Source: Sulfitobacter sp. BSw21498
GTDB lineage: Bacteria; Pseudomonadota; Alphaproteobacteria; Rhodobacterales; Rhodobacteraceae
DNA length: 64,000 bases
Assembly: GCF_006064855.1 (NCBI RefSeq)
Contig: NZ_CP040753.1
Coordinates: 868,001-932,000 of the forward strand
Direction: 5' to 3'
Positions 45,246 through 55,252 of this stretch are shown here, one piece after another. Position 1 is the first letter of the stretch; the number at the start of each line of letters is the position of its first letter. The translations under genes were made by a program, and so were the position numbers. The notes beneath the pieces are model-generated. The model had not been told where the DNA came from, ran no database searches, and saw only the letters and a list, made by a program, of their open reading frames with translations.

Positions 45246-46784
45246 CTACATAAAGCTGTCGGGTTCGGCTGCCTTGCGGTCGGCGACAAAGGCATCCAGC
45301 GCCGCGCGGGTATCAGGGTCCATCTCGGGCTGCACATAGTCGCCCAACAGCTTTTCAACCCGCGCCGCCGCCAGTGCTTGCGTATCGCGCGCGCCTTCGT
45401 CCGACCATGTCTCGAACGGCTTGTAGTCCAGCAGATCGGATTTCCAGAACGCTTCCTTAAAGTTGGCTTGGGTATGGGCGCAGCCCAGATAATGCCCACC
45501 GGGACCAACTTCGCGGATCGCGTCCATTGCTTGCGCATTTTCATCAATTTGCACGCCACGCGCCAGATGGTGCAAAGCGCCCAATTGGTCGGCGTCCATT
45601 ACAAACTTCTCGAACGACGCAACCAGTCCGCCTTCCAGCCAGCCGCAGGCGTGCAGCATAAAGTTCACACCCGATAGCAGCCCCATGTTCAGGCTGTTGG
45701 CTGTTTCGTACGCGGCTTGCGCATCGGGCAGCTTTGACCCGCAGAACGACCCCGAAGACCGGAACGGCAGGTTCATCCGCCGCGCCAGTTGCCCCGCACC
45801 ATAGGTGATATGCGCGGCCTCCGGCGTCCCAAAGGTTGGCGCGCCCGAATTCATGTCGATCGAGGTCACAAACGCGCCAAAGATCACCGGTGCGCCTTTG
45901 CGGATCAGTTGGCTATAGGCGATGCCGGCCATTACCTCTGCCAGAACCTGCGTCAGCGTCCCGGCGACGGAAACCGGCGCCATCGCACCGCCAACAATAA
46001 AGGGCGAAATGATCGACGCCTGATTGTTCTCGGCAAAAACCTTGAGCGCCCCCATCATCACGTCATCAAAGGTCAGGGGCGAGTTGATGTTGACCAGCGA
46101 TGTCATGACCGTGTTCTGGTCGACAAAATCGGCCCCGAACAGGATCTTGCACATATCCACCGAATCCTGAGCACGGCTGGGTTCAGTCACCGACCCCATG
46201 AACGGTTTGTCGCTCAACGTCATATGCGCGTGCAACATATCCAGATGGCGCTTGTTCACGGGCACATCCGTGGGTTCGCAGACTGTGCCGCCAGAATGGT
46301 GTAACCATTTGGACATATAGCCCAGCTTCACGAATTTATTGAAATCATCCATCGTTGCATAGCGACGGCCACCGGCGGTATCGCGCACAAATGGGGGGCC
46401 ATAGACCGGCGCCAGCACCAGATTGCGCCCGCCGATTTCGACGTTTCGGGCGGGATTGCGGGCATGTTGGGTGAATTGCGACGGAGCGGTCTTGCACAGC
46501 TCGCGCGCCAGCCCACGTGGAATACGCACACGGTCGCCGGTCACATCGGCCCCGGCCTCGCGCCACAGCGCCAATGCCTCAGGGTTGTCAGGAAAGTTTA
46601 CGCCGATTTCTTCCAGTACTGTATCGGCATTATATTCAATGACCTCCAGCGCTTCTTCGGTCAGCACCTCATAGTTGGGAATGTTGCGTTCGATGTACTT
46701 TGCTGTCTCGAACGACACCGCCGACCGCGCTGCCCGCCGTGCTGCACCGCCACCACCGCGCCCGCGTCTTGCTGATTCCGCCAT
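45246..46784 (-). CDS. MttB-like methyltransferase of the trimethylamine methyltransferase family (non-pyrrolysine)
   Basis: 512 residues with GGAA upstream of ATG 46784. The fold is that of the MttB superfamily, which transfers a methyl group from a quaternary or tertiary amine to a corrinoid protein. Matching blocks include EALEVIEYNADTVLEEIGVNFP and SGGTVCEPTDVPVNKRHLDML near the front and a C-terminal VGPGGHYLGCAHTQ. There is no in-frame amber codon, so it is a non-pyrrolysine member, probably acting on glycine betaine or a similar compound, not trimethylamine. The gene ends in TAG. No corrinoid protein or reductase gene is nearby, so its partner must be elsewhere. Confidence 0.88.
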   Translation of the reverse strand: MAESARRGRGGGGAARRAARSAVSFETAKYIERNIPNYEVLTEEALEVIEYNADTVLEEIGVNFPDNPEALALWREAGADVTGDRVRIPRGLARELCKTAPSQFTQHARNPARNVEIGGRNLVLAPVYGPPFVRDTAGGRRYATMDDFNKFVKLGYMSKWLHHSGGTVCEPTDVPVNKRHLDMLHAHMTLSDKPFMGSVTEPSRAQDSVDMCKILFGADFVDQNTVMTSLVNINSPLTFDDVMMGALKVFAENNQASIISPFIVGGAMAPVSVAGTLTQVLAEVMAGIAYSQLIRKGAPVIFGAFVTSIDMNSGAPTFGTPEAAHITYGAGQLARRMNLPFRSSGSFCGSKLPDAQAAYETANSLNMGLLSGVNFMLHACGWLEGGLVASFEKFVMDADQLGALHHLARGVQIDENAQAMDAIREVGPGGHYLGCAHTQANFKEAFWKSDLLDYKPFETWSDEGARDTQALAAARVEKLLGDYVQPEMDPDTRAALDAFVADRKAAEPDSFM

Positions 46785-46894
46785 GAGGTATTCCTTTTCG
46801 CCAAAACTGAGGTCTAGCTACCCCATTCGCGCAGCGGCCTTTACGCGGATTACGGCCTTAGAGGTCAAAAACCGACATCCTGATCCGCCGCCCG

Positions 46895-46940
46895 TTCATT
46901 TTGCGAAATAAACTCCGGGGGTCTGGGGGCTGGCCCCCAC
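46895..46940 (+). repeat. Dispersed intergenic element, copy d
   Basis: Starts TTCATTTTGCGAAATAAACT, identical to copy f for 21 bp (46895-46915), followed by a GGGGG-CTGG-CCCCC hairpin (46925-46938). It lies in the 198-bp gap between the divergent MttB-like gene and guaA, 43 bp before the guaA start. Confidence 0.6.
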
Positions 46941-46982
46941 TCCACTCTTGCCACGCAGGCCATCCGCCCATAATCAGTCTGC

Positions 46983-48545
46983 ATGACAGATATCTCCCAT
47001 GACCGCCTTCTCATCATCGACTTCGGCAGCCAAGTCACCCAGCTGATCGCCCGCCGTTTGCGTGAACTCAATGTGTTCTGCGAAATCCACCCGTTCAACA
47101 CGGTGGATGATGCCTTCCTCAAGGATTTTGCGCCCAAGGCGGTGATCCTGTCCGGGGGGCCATCTTCGGTTTTTGCCGAAGGTGCACCGATGCCACCGCA
47201 ATCCGTGTTCGACCTTGGCGTGCCGATCCTCGGCATTTGCTATGGCCAGCAGGTGATGATGCATTGTCTGGGCGGCAAGGTTGAACGGGGCCACGGCACC
47301 GCTGAATTCGGCCGCGCCTATGTGACACCCTCTGAGGCACGTCTTGAATTGCTTGAGGGTTGGTTCCTGACCGAAAAAGAACAAGTCTGGATGAGCCACG
47401 GCGACCACGTCAGCGCCATCGCCCCCGGTTTCGAAGTCTATGGCACTTCGCCGCATGCCCCCTTTGCGGTGACCGGTGACGTTTCGCGCAACTTCTACGC
47501 TGTGCAGTTCCATCCCGAAGTCCACCACACCCCCAACGGCGCGCGCCTGTACGAAAACTTTGTCCGTCTCGCGGGCTTCAAGGGCGACTGGACAATGAGC
47601 GCCTATCGCGAGGAAGCCATCGCGGCGATCCGCGAACAGGTCGGCGATCAAAAGGTCATCTGTGGTTTGTCCGGCGGGGTCGATTCCTCTGTCGCTGCAG
47701 TGCTGATTCACGAAGCCATCGGCGACCAGCTGACATGCGTCTTTGTGGACCACGGCCTGCTGCGCAAGGGCGAGGCCGAAGAAGTCGTGACCATGTTCCG
47801 CGACAACTATAAGTTGCCGCTGATCCACGCGGAAGAGCAGGAGCTTTTTCTTGGCCAGCTTGACGGCGTCTCGGACCCGGAAACCAAGCGCAAGATCATC
47901 GGCAAGCTGTTCATCGACGTGTTCCAGAAACACGCCAAAGACGTCGGCGATGCGACCTTCCTGGCGCAGGGTACACTTTACCCGGATGTAATTGAATCCG
48001 TGTCCTTTTCGGGCGGTCCATCCGTCACGATCAAATCGCACCACAACGTCGGCGGTCTGCCCGAAAAGATGGGGCTGAAACTGGTCGAACCTTTGCGCGA
48101 ACTCTTTAAGGACGAAGTGCGCGAGCTGGGACGCGAGCTGGGTCTGCCGCCGTCGTTTATCGGTCGTCACCCCTTCCCTGGACCAGGCCTCGCGATCCGC
48201 TGCCCAGGCGAAATCACCCGCGAAAAGCTGGACATCCTGCGCGAAGCCGATGCGGTCTATATCGACCAAATCCGCAAACACGGGCTTTATGATGATATCT
48301 GGCAGGCCTTCGTGGCAATCCTGCCCGTGCGCACCGTCGGTGTCATGGGCGATGGCCGGACTTATGATTTTGCCTGTGCACTGCGCGCGGTGACATCCGT
48401 CGACGGGATGACTGCGGATTACTATCCGTTCACCCATGAATTCCTGGGCGAGACAGCGACGCGGATCATCAACGAGATCCCCGGTATCAACCGTGTGACC
48501 TACGATATCACGTCGAAACCTCCCGGGACCATTGAATGGGAATGA
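46983..48545 (+). CDS. guaA: GMP synthase (glutamine-hydrolysing)
   Basis: 520 residues. The class I glutamine amidotransferase domain (about 1-200) has the nucleophile in [10 protein letters not shown] and the QFHPEVHH histidine-glutamate pair. The ATP-pyrophosphatase domain has the PP-loop [15 protein letters not shown], and the C-terminal dimerisation domain ends [14 protein letters not shown]. It converts XMP to GMP. No clear ribosome site precedes ATG 46983; copy d of the dispersed element ends 42 bp upstream. Confidence 0.97.
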   Translation: MTDISHDRLLIIDFGSQVTQLIARRLRELNVFCEIHPFNTVDDAFLKDFAPKAVILSGGPSSVFAEGAPMPPQSVFDLGVPILGICYGQQVMMHCLGGKVERGHGTAEFGRAYVTPSEARLELLEGWFLTEKEQVWMSHGDHVSAIAPGFEVYGTSPHAPFAVTGDVSRNFYAVQFHPEVHHTPNGARLYENFVRLAGFKGDWTMSAYREEAIAAIREQVGDQKVICGLSGGVDSSVAAVLIHEAIGDQLTCVFVDHGLLRKGEAEEVVTMFRDNYKLPLIHAEEQELFLGQLDGVSDPETKRKIIGKLFIDVFQKHAKDVGDATFLAQGTLYPDVIESVSFSGGPSVTIKSHHNVGGLPEKMGLKLVEPLRELFKDEVRELGRELGLPPSFIGRHPFPGPGLAIRCPGEITREKLDILREADAVYIDQIRKHGLYDDIWQAFVAILPVRTVGVMGDGRTYDFACALRAVTSVDGMTADYYPFTHEFLGETATRIINEIPGINRVTYDITSKPPGTIEWE

Positions 48546-48580
48546 TCTGAATGGCTTTGATCGGCCGCATGACGAAGATG

Positions 48581-48613
48581 CCTCCGGCGGGGATTTTTTT
48601 CCATTTGGAAAAT
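48581..48613 (-). repeat. Dispersed intergenic element, copy e (inverted orientation)
   Basis: On the minus strand it reads TTTTCCAAATGGAAAAAAAT then CCCCGCCGGAGG, matching copy c. TTTTCCA / TGGAAAA forms a perfect 7-bp inverted repeat at 48598-48613. It lies between guaA and the EamA gene and ends 6 bp before that gene's start. Confidence 0.55.
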
Positions 48614-48618
48614 AGACC

Positions 48619-49482
48619 ATGACCCCGACGCTTAGGGCGGCTTCGTGGATGATGGGGTCGATCACATCGTTTTCTGCGATGGCGGTCGCCGGGCGCGAGC
48701 TTGGCGGCCACCTCGATACCTTCGAGATTATGATGTACCGATCGCTGGTCGGGGTGATCACCGTCTTTACGCTGGCCAGTTTCTACGGCACGTGGGGGCA
48801 GATCAACCGGCGTAACTTCGGGATACAGATCGGGCGCAATCTGGCGCATTTTACTGGCCAAAACCTGTGGTTTTACGCGGTCACGGTGATCCCGCTGGCG
48901 CAGGTGTTCGCGCTTGAATTCACGTCTCCGCTTTGGGTGATCGTGCTGTCACCCTTTATCCTTGGCGAACGGCTGACCAAAGTGCGGGCCTTGGCAGCGG
49001 TGCTTGGATTTGTTGGCATCCTATGTGTCGCGCGCCCCACGATTGCCGGCCTGAACGCGGGGGTGATTACCGCCGCTTCATCGGCGATCTTCTTTGCGCT
49101 GACGATCATGTTGACCAAACGTCTGACGCGTACGCAGACGATCACCTGCATCCTGTTCTATCTGACGGTAACGCAGCTGGTTTTTGGGGTGGTCATGGCC
49201 GGCTATGATGGGGAAATTGCGGTGCCGGATACCGCACAGATGCCATTGCTGTTGTTGATCGGGATTGCGGGGCTCTTGGCGCATTTCTGTTTGACCAATG
49301 CGCTTTCCATTGCGCCCGCGACGGTGGTCGTGCCGATAGATTTCGTCCGCCTGCCTTTGATTGCCGTGATCGGGATGCTGCTTTACGCCGAGGCCTTGGA
49401 TATCTGGGTCTTCATCGGTGGCGCGATTATCTTCGCAGGCAATTATTTGAACCTTTGGGTCGAAGCCCGGCGTACGGCGTAA
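48619..49482 (+). CDS. EamA family (DMT superfamily) transporter
   Basis: 287 residues with about ten hydrophobic helices in two five-helix EamA halves (about 10-140 and 150-285). The internal duplication is visible as VIPLAQVFALEFTSPLW in the first half and SIAPATVVVPIDFVRLP in the second. Members export metabolites or drugs, and the substrate here is unknown. A copy of the dispersed element lies right before the start. Confidence 0.88.
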   Translation: MTPTLRAASWMMGSITSFSAMAVAGRELGGHLDTFEIMMYRSLVGVITVFTLASFYGTWGQINRRNFGIQIGRNLAHFTGQNLWFYAVTVIPLAQVFALEFTSPLWVIVLSPFILGERLTKVRALAAVLGFVGILCVARPTIAGLNAGVITAASSAIFFALTIMLTKRLTRTQTITCILFYLTVTQLVFGVVMAGYDGEIAVPDTAQMPLLLLIGIAGLLAHFCLTNALSIAPATVVVPIDFVRLPLIAVIGMLLYAEALDIWVFIGGAIIFAGNYLNLWVEARRTA

Positions 49483-49626
49483 CGAAACTGCAACAGTTTT
49501 GCGACAGCCTCGCTGGCTTCCCCTTGGTCAAGAATTGACAGATTGACGCACCCTGCCGTTCAGTTGCTCTATAACTTGTAGCCGCGACCCCGTGGCTGCA
49601 TCGCTTCTGGGGAGGAGTATTCTACG

Positions 49627-50742
49627 ATGATGTATCGAGTAATCGCAATGGCAGCCCTGTTGGGCAGCGCATCCACGGTGTACGCGGGTGGCATCGACAG
49701 GTCTGGTCAGTCGATCACGGCCTTGTTTGAGAGCGGCCGCTATGCTGAGTTTAGCCTCGGGTCGGTGTCGCCTGACACGTCAGGTGTTGGTGCAGGGCCT
49801 CGGTCTGCTGTTGCGCCGACGCCGGGTGCGAATTCCGGCAACATGACGGACAACTTCTTTACCTTTGGTGCCGCCTACAAGGCCGACATCAATGATCAGC
49901 TTTCCTATGCAATCATCTATGACCAGCCCTTTGGCGCTGATGTGGATTATCCAGCGGGCACTGGCTATTTTGCCCAAGGGGCAAATGCTGAGTTCAACAG
50001 TAATGCGCTGACAGGCCTGCTGCGGTACAAAATGCCGAATAACTTTAGCGTCCACGGCGGTATTCGTGTCCAGACAATCGAAGCGAGCGCTGCCATCCCT
50101 TTCATTGGGAACTACAGCGTCGATGGCGACCGTGATACTGGTTTGGGCTATGTCGCCGGTGTTGCCTATGAAAAACCTGAGATCGCGCTGCGTGTGTCTT
50201 TGACCTATAACTCCAAGATCAAATACGATGTCAGAACATCCGAGAATTCAGTTCTCGGGTCTAATGTAACAGAGACAAAGGTTGAGACCCCTCAGTCCGT
50301 CAACCTCGAGTTTCAAACTGGTGTCGCAGCAGACACGCTTGTCTTCGGTGGTGTCCGGTGGGTTGACTGGTCGTCGTTCGAGATTGCGCCAAACGATTAT
50401 GGAAGGCTGACTGGTGGCGGCAAGCTGCTGAGCTACGAAGATGACGTCTATACCTACAGCCTAGGTGTCGGTCGCCGTCTGAACGACACATGGTCCGTCG
50501 CCGCAGTTGCTGGCTATGAAAAATCCAACGGTGGTTTCTCGAGCAACCTCGGCCCGACTGATGGTAACAAGAGCCTCGGTCTGGCAGCGACCTATACCCG
50601 CGACAGCATGAAGATCACAACGGGCATCCGTTACATCAACATCGGCGATGCGGAAACAACGCTCGGGGGCGGGCAAACAGCAGCGGTCTTCGAAGACAAT
50701 GATGCCGTCGCAATCGGCGTAAAAGTCGGCTTTACTTTCTAA
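49627..50742 (+). CDS. OmpP1/FadL family outer-membrane porin
   Basis: 371 residues with a signal peptide (MMYRVIAMAALLGSASTVYA). The rest is a barrel with alternating hydrophobic residues, ending in Phe (VGFTF), as outer-membrane proteins do. FadL proteins import long-chain fatty acids or other hydrophobic compounds. It is shorter than E. coli FadL (about 446 residues), as is common in marine alphaproteobacteria. ATG 49627 has the strong site GGGGAGGAG upstream. Confidence 0.88.
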   Translation: MMYRVIAMAALLGSASTVYAGGIDRSGQSITALFESGRYAEFSLGSVSPDTSGVGAGPRSAVAPTPGANSGNMTDNFFTFGAAYKADINDQLSYAIIYDQPFGADVDYPAGTGYFAQGANAEFNSNALTGLLRYKMPNNFSVHGGIRVQTIEASAAIPFIGNYSVDGDRDTGLGYVAGVAYEKPEIALRVSLTYNSKIKYDVRTSENSVLGSNVTETKVETPQSVNLEFQTGVAADTLVFGGVRWVDWSSFEIAPNDYGRLTGGGKLLSYEDDVYTYSLGVGRRLNDTWSVAAVAGYEKSNGGFSSNLGPTDGNKSLGLAATYTRDSMKITTGIRYINIGDAETTLGGGQTAAVFEDNDAVAIGVKVGFTF

Positions 50743-50767
50743 GCCCTACCACACCGAACCCGATATC

Positions 50768-50797
50768 AGCCCGCCGCAGCATTGTGGCGGGCTTTTT
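50768..50797 (+). terminator. Intrinsic terminator after the FadL-type porin gene
   Basis: AGCCCGCC (50768-50775) pairs with GGCGGGCT (50786-50793), followed by a T-run. Confidence 0.85.
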
Positions 50798-50876
50798 CGT
50801 GGGAATGCGGTCACTGGCGTCTTGTGTCTGGCTGCGGTACTCATTGCGAAACAAGACGTTCCAAGGATGACGACCG

Positions 50877-51731
50877 ATGCTTTACCCCTCTGCCGATGCG
50901 TGGCGTGCTGCGCTGCATAAACATGTGCTGGTCTTTGGCATGTCGGGACTGGGCAAGACGCATATGGCGCATTTGTTGCGGCAGTCGGGCGACTGGTTCC
51001 ACTATTCCATCGATTACCGGATTGGCACCCGCTACTTGGGCGAAACCATCGCAGATAACGCCAAGGCCGAGGCGATGAAGGTGCCCTTCCTGCGCGATCT
51101 GTTGCTGAGCGATAGTATCTATATCGGGTCCAACATCACCTTTGATAACCTGTCGCCTGTCGCCACCTGGTTGGGCAAACCCGGTGATCCGGCCAAGGGC
51201 GGGTTGCCCATGACGGAATATGCGTTGCGGCAAGAGGCGTTCAAACAGGCAGAGATCGCGGCGCTGCGTGACACCGGTCACTTCGCCCGCCGTGGCGAGA
51301 TTCTGTATGGGTACCCGCATTTCATCTGTGACACCGGCGGATCGATCTGCGAATGGGTGGACCCCGACGACGATAATGATCCGCTGATGCAAACGCTTTC
51401 GGCGGAATGTCTGCCGGTCTGGATCAAGGGCGACGATGCCCACACCCAAGAGCTGATCCGCCGTTTTGACAAAGCGCCCAAACCGATGGCCTACCAGCCG
51501 GAGTTTCTGCTTCGTGTCTGGCAGGAATATTTGAAAGAATACAATTCCCAAGAGGATGATGTCGATCCGGATGCCTTTATCCGCTGGACCTATGCCCAAG
51601 CGTTGGCCCATCGACAGCCGCGCTACGAGGCGATGTCGCGTTGGGGCGTGACTGTGACCGCTGATCAGGTGGCCCAGCTTAGGACAGAGGCAGATTTTAT
51701 CGATCTGATCGCGGGGACGTTAGACGCGTGA
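50877..51731 (+). CDS. P-loop ATPase-like protein of unknown function
   Basis: 284 residues. The Walker A motif GMSGLGKTHMAHLLR (about residues 21-35) follows a short N-terminal strand (HVLVFG), typical of kinase-like P-loop proteins. Later segments with clear character are FHYSIDYRIGTRYLGE, GYPHFICDTGGSICEW, and an acidic stretch EYNSQEDDVDPDAF. No second nucleoside-kinase or AAA+ motif is evident. A similar gene occurs in other roseobacters as I recall, annotated only as ATPase. It lies between the FadL-type gene and metA, in the same orientation, which gives no clear functional hint. Confidence 0.75.
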   Translation: MLYPSADAWRAALHKHVLVFGMSGLGKTHMAHLLRQSGDWFHYSIDYRIGTRYLGETIADNAKAEAMKVPFLRDLLLSDSIYIGSNITFDNLSPVATWLGKPGDPAKGGLPMTEYALRQEAFKQAEIAALRDTGHFARRGEILYGYPHFICDTGGSICEWVDPDDDNDPLMQTLSAECLPVWIKGDDAHTQELIRRFDKAPKPMAYQPEFLLRVWQEYLKEYNSQEDDVDPDAFIRWTYAQALAHRQPRYEAMSRWGVTVTADQVAQLRTEADFIDLIAGTLDA

Positions 51732-51812
51732 CCCTTGGCGCCCTTTGCGCGGGCGCTTATCTAAAAGCGGCGCAGAGAATTCAAGCAATGACCCAAGACG
51801 TGGAATACTGAC

Positions 51813-52745
51813 ATGCCGATTAAACTGCCTTCCGACCTGCCTGCCTATGACGTGTTGACGCGCGAGGGTGTCATGGTGCTGGACGAGGAAATGGCGGCGC
51901 GTCAGGATATCCGTCCGCTGCGTATTGCCTTGCTCAACCTCATGCCCAAGAAAATCCAGACCGAGAACCAGTTCGCACGGCTGATCGGGGCCACACCGCT
52001 GCAAATCGAATTCAGCCTGATCCGTATGTCGGACCACCAGTCGCGCAATACCGCCGCCGACCACCTTGAAAGCTTCTACCGTCCCTTCGAAGAGGTCACG
52101 GACGAAAAATTCGACGGTCTGGTCATCACCGGCGCGCCGATCGAACATCTTGATTTCGACGATGTCACCTATTGGGAAGAGCTCACCCGCGTCTTTGATT
52201 GGACGCAAACCAATGTCCATTCGACCTTTGGCGTATGCTGGGGCGGCATGGCGATGATCAATTATTTCCACGGCATCAATAAACACCTGCTGGAAGATAA
52301 AGCGTTCGGGTGCTTCCGGCACAGCAATCTTGAGCCGTCTTCACCCTACCTGCGGGGGTTTTCGGATGATCTGGTGGTGCCTGTCAGCCGCTGGACTGAA
52401 ATGCGCGCAGCAGAGGTGGACGCGGTGCCAAGCCTGACAACCTTGCTGGGCAGCAAGGAAGTCGGCCCCTGTCTCGTTGAAGATGCCGGCCACCGCGCGC
52501 TGTATATTTTCAACCACCTAGAATACGACCGCGACACGCTGAAGGACGAATATGACCGAGACGTCGCCCAAGGCACGCCGATCAACGTTCCGTGCAATTA
52601 CTACCCCGACGACGATCCCACGCAGGTACCGCTGAATCGTTGGCGCAGCCACGCACATCTGCTCTACGGCAATTGGATCAACGAGATCTACCAGACGACC
52701 CACTATGACCTGAACGACATTGGTCGTGGTCCTTTTGGGACGTAA
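51813..52745 (+). CDS. metA: Homoserine O-acetyltransferase MetA (acetyl-CoA type by Glu111)
   Basis: 310 residues of the MetA family. The catalytic triad is visible as Cys142 in [10 protein letters not shown], His235 and Glu237 in NHLEY. Position 111 is Glu (ITGAPIE), where succinyl-CoA enzymes such as E. coli have Gly; a Glu here is reported to give acetyl-CoA specificity. So O-acetylhomoserine is the likely product, for methionine synthesis by direct sulfhydrylation. The 81-bp upstream gap contains a GCGCCC/GGGCGC hairpin but no convincing riboswitch. Confidence 0.92.
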   Translation: MPIKLPSDLPAYDVLTREGVMVLDEEMAARQDIRPLRIALLNLMPKKIQTENQFARLIGATPLQIEFSLIRMSDHQSRNTAADHLESFYRPFEEVTDEKFDGLVITGAPIEHLDFDDVTYWEELTRVFDWTQTNVHSTFGVCWGGMAMINYFHGINKHLLEDKAFGCFRHSNLEPSSPYLRGFSDDLVVPVSRWTEMRAAEVDAVPSLTTLLGSKEVGPCLVEDAGHRALYIFNHLEYDRDTLKDEYDRDVAQGTPINVPCNYYPDDDPTQVPLNRWRSHAHLLYGNWINEIYQTTHYDLNDIGRGPFGT

Positions 52746-52746
52746 C

Positions 52747-53715
52747 ATGCTGTTTATTCTGACAATGATTGCGGTTGTGCTGGGGCTGGTCATCTTGGTG
52801 CAATGGCGGGCCAGCACGCGCGAGGCCGCAGCGGACGCCGCCTCCCCCCCGACTGGCGAATTGATCGATATCGACGGCGTCACCGTGCATACCAAGGTGC
52901 AAGGCAGTGGGCCGGATCTGGTGCTGATCCACGGGGCCTCTGGCAACATGCGGGATTTTACCTTTGATATGGTGGACCGGCTTGCCGACCGCTACCGCGT
53001 GATCCTCTTTGACCGCCCGGGTCTCGGGTGGACAGGCAATCTGCCGCAACACGCTGGCGCATGGAATGCGACGGCAGCCACGCCGGCGGAGCAGGCAGCG
53101 TTGTTGCAAAAGGCCGCCGACCGAATTGGGGTGACCTCGCCGATTGTGTTGGGCCACAGCTATGGCGGGGCGGTTGCGCTGGCTTGGGGCCTCTCGCGTC
53201 CCGATGAAACGGCGGCGCTGGTGCTTGTCTCTGGTGTCTCAGAGCCGTGGGAGGGTGACCTTGGCTGGCAGTACAAAGTAACTGGGTCTGCCTTTGGGTC
53301 CGGCGTCGTGATCCCGTTGGTCACCGCCTTTCTGCCCCAGGGGTTCATCCGCGCCAGTGTCAACGCCATCTTCGCGCCGCAAGATACACCCGACGGCTAT
53401 AATGACCATATCGGCACAGGTCTGGCCCTTCGCCGGACATCCATGCGCGCCAATGCGCAGCAGGTAAACACTTTGCTGCCCGAGATCAAAAAGATGGTTT
53501 CGCAGTATGCCACGCTGACCATGCCGATAGAGCTGATCCACGGGAACGCAGACACCATCGTCCCGCTAGAGGTACACGCCGCCATTGCGACCCCGCAACT
53601 GCCCGATGCGAGACTGACCACCCTGCCCGGTATCGGCCATATGCCGCAACATGTCTCTCAACCCGAGGTCCTCGCGGCCATCGACCGCGCGGCTGCACGT
53701 GCGGGTTTGCGCTAG
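52747..53715 (+). CDS. Alpha/beta hydrolase
   Basis: 322 residues from ATG 52747. An N-terminal hydrophobic helix (LFILTMIAVVLGLVILVQW) probably anchors it to the inner membrane. The catalytic triad is Ser in GHSYGGAVALA, Asp in GNADTIVP, and His in PGIGHMPQH. It belongs to the broad hydrolase fold, and the substrate cannot be told. The start is 2 nt after the metA stop, so it is likely co-transcribed with metA. Confidence 0.85.
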   Translation: MLFILTMIAVVLGLVILVQWRASTREAAADAASPPTGELIDIDGVTVHTKVQGSGPDLVLIHGASGNMRDFTFDMVDRLADRYRVILFDRPGLGWTGNLPQHAGAWNATAATPAEQAALLQKAADRIGVTSPIVLGHSYGGAVALAWGLSRPDETAALVLVSGVSEPWEGDLGWQYKVTGSAFGSGVVIPLVTAFLPQGFIRASVNAIFAPQDTPDGYNDHIGTGLALRRTSMRANAQQVNTLLPEIKKMVSQYATLTMPIELIHGNADTIVPLEVHAAIATPQLPDARLTTLPGIGHMPQHVSQPEVLAAIDRAAARAGLR

Positions 53716-53767
53716 GGCGCAGAACGCTCCATAAGTTAGGGTGAACAGAATTTTTGAGGAGGCCCCC

Positions 53768-54637
53768 ATGGACCTGCCCTTTGATGGTGCGATCAGCGCC
53801 TTTTTTGAAAACGATGCCCCCGCGCCGATCAACAAAGCGATCAAGCGCGCCGATAAGGATGACATCCTCAGCAACAGCTACCCCCATTCCGAACGTCTGG
53901 GACGCAAGCAGTATGACCGCGAAATGGACCGCGTTCAGATCGAACTGGTCAAACTGCAAGCATGGGCCCGCGACACCGGCACGCGCATCGCAATGATATT
54001 CGAGGGGCGTGACGCGGCAGGCAAAGGTGGCACCATTGCGCGGTTCCGTCATAATCTGAACCAACGCGCAGCCCATGTGGTAGCCCTGCCGAAACCCACC
54101 GAAACCGAAGCCGGACAGTGGTATTTTCAACGCTATATCAAGCATTTGCCAACGGCAGGCGACATGGTGTTTTTCGACCGTAGTTGGTACAATCGCGGCG
54201 TTGTCGAACCGGTGTTCGGCTTTTGCACCGACGCCGAACGAGAGGCGTTTTTCGAACAGGTCGTGCCGCTTGAAAAGATGCTGGTGGACGACGGGCTGCA
54301 TCTGTTCAAATTCTGGCTGAATGTGGGCCGCGGCGAACAGCTGCGCCGGATGCTTGCCCGCGAACACGACCCGTTAAAACAGTGGAAGCTCAGTCTGATC
54401 GATGTCGAAGGCTTGGCAAAATGGGATGAATACAGCGCCGCGATCAAAGAGACTTTGCAGCGCACCCATACAGCCCGCACACCTTGGACCGTGATCCGCT
54501 CTGACGACAAACGTCGCGCGCGGCTGGCCGCCATTCGTACCGTGCTGCATGCCTTTGACTACGCCGATAAAGACCCAAAGGCGATTGGTACCATTGACGA
54601 CCAAATTTGCGGTGCCCCCGATATCTGGGATGCCTAA
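53768..54637 (+). CDS. ppk2: Polyphosphate kinase 2 (PPK2)
   Basis: 289 residues from ATG 53768, with GAGGAGG upstream. The P-loop [15 protein letters not shown], the lid-associated FDRSWYNRG and the [19 protein letters not shown] segments match PPK2, which transfers phosphate between polyphosphate and nucleoside di- or monophosphates. Class I, using NDPs, is the likely type by length and motifs. The last 8 nt overlap the start of the TetR gene. A 15-bp repeat (53716-53730) shared with the DUF1499 region lies upstream. Confidence 0.92.
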   Translation: MDLPFDGAISAFFENDAPAPINKAIKRADKDDILSNSYPHSERLGRKQYDREMDRVQIELVKLQAWARDTGTRIAMIFEGRDAAGKGGTIARFRHNLNQRAAHVVALPKPTETEAGQWYFQRYIKHLPTAGDMVFFDRSWYNRGVVEPVFGFCTDAEREAFFEQVVPLEKMLVDDGLHLFKFWLNVGRGEQLRRMLAREHDPLKQWKLSLIDVEGLAKWDEYSAAIKETLQRTHTARTPWTVIRSDDKRRARLAAIRTVLHAFDYADKDPKAIGTIDDQICGAPDIWDA

Positions 54638-55247
54638 ACGCGGCTATCACCACGGCAACCTCCGACAGGCGCTCATCGACGGCGCGCTTAAGCTGATCGA
54701 GGATCGCGGCCCCACAGGGTTCACGCTGTCAGAGGCCGCAAAGCAGGCGGGCGTGACCCCTGCCGCCGTCTATCGCCACTTCGAAGGCCGCGAAGACCTG
54801 ATCGCCGAAGGCGCGCTGCAAGGGTACGATATCTTTGCCGAACTGATGGAGGCGGCTTATCAATCCGGCCAACCCTCGGCGTTAAAGGCGTTCGAAGCGA
54901 CAGGCCGTGCCTACCTCGCATTTGCCCGCGATCACCCTGGCCATTACATCGCAATGTTCGAAAGCGGCATCTCGGTCAACCGCACCACCGATCTGGCCGC
55001 TGCAGCGGCGCGTGCCAGTGGGGTGCTTGAACAGGCCGCGAGCGATCTGAGCCAGCATATCCCCATTGAAAAACGCCCGCCCGCGTCCATGTTTTCGGCC
55101 CATATTTGGGCACTGAGCCACGGGGTGGTTGAACTTTTTGCGCGCAACTCCCCGGGTCGTGCGTCACCGTTCCCGGCAGATGAACTGCTGGAAAGCGGCA
55201 TCGGCATTTACCTTCGGGGCCTCGGCCTGATCGGCCCCGACGACTGA
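54630..55247 (+). CDS. TetR family transcriptional regulator
   Basis: 205 residues from ATG 54630, overlapping the ppk2 stop by 8 nt. The helix-turn-helix is at about residues 24-46 ([21 protein letters not shown]), and the C-terminal ligand domain has [15 protein letters not shown] and the terminal [11 protein letters not shown]. The overlap with ppk2 suggests common transcription; its target is unknown. This is an unusual pair. Confidence 0.85.
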   Translation: MPKRGYHHGNLRQALIDGALKLIEDRGPTGFTLSEAAKQAGVTPAAVYRHFEGREDLIAEGALQGYDIFAELMEAAYQSGQPSALKAFEATGRAYLAFARDHPGHYIAMFESGISVNRTTDLAAAAARASGVLEQAASDLSQHIPIEKRPPASMFSAHIWALSHGVVELFARNSPGRASPFPADELLESGIGIYLRGLGLIGPDD

Positions 55248-55252
55248 ACCGC

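Noticed and set aside
45246..46784. Pyrrolysine-containing MttB
   Set aside because: No in-frame TAG inside the gene; only the stop is TAG.
46974..48761. 595-codon open frame on the minus strand across guaA
   Set aside because: It is the mirror frame of a well-supported gene with strong codon bias; its translation matches no family and it has no start signal of its own.
51732..51812. SAM-II riboswitch upstream of metA
   Set aside because: SAM-II is expected before metA in many alphaproteobacteria, and a hairpin and CTAAAAG occur here, but I cannot fit the two interleaved stems or the conserved U-rich loop. A covariance search would decide.
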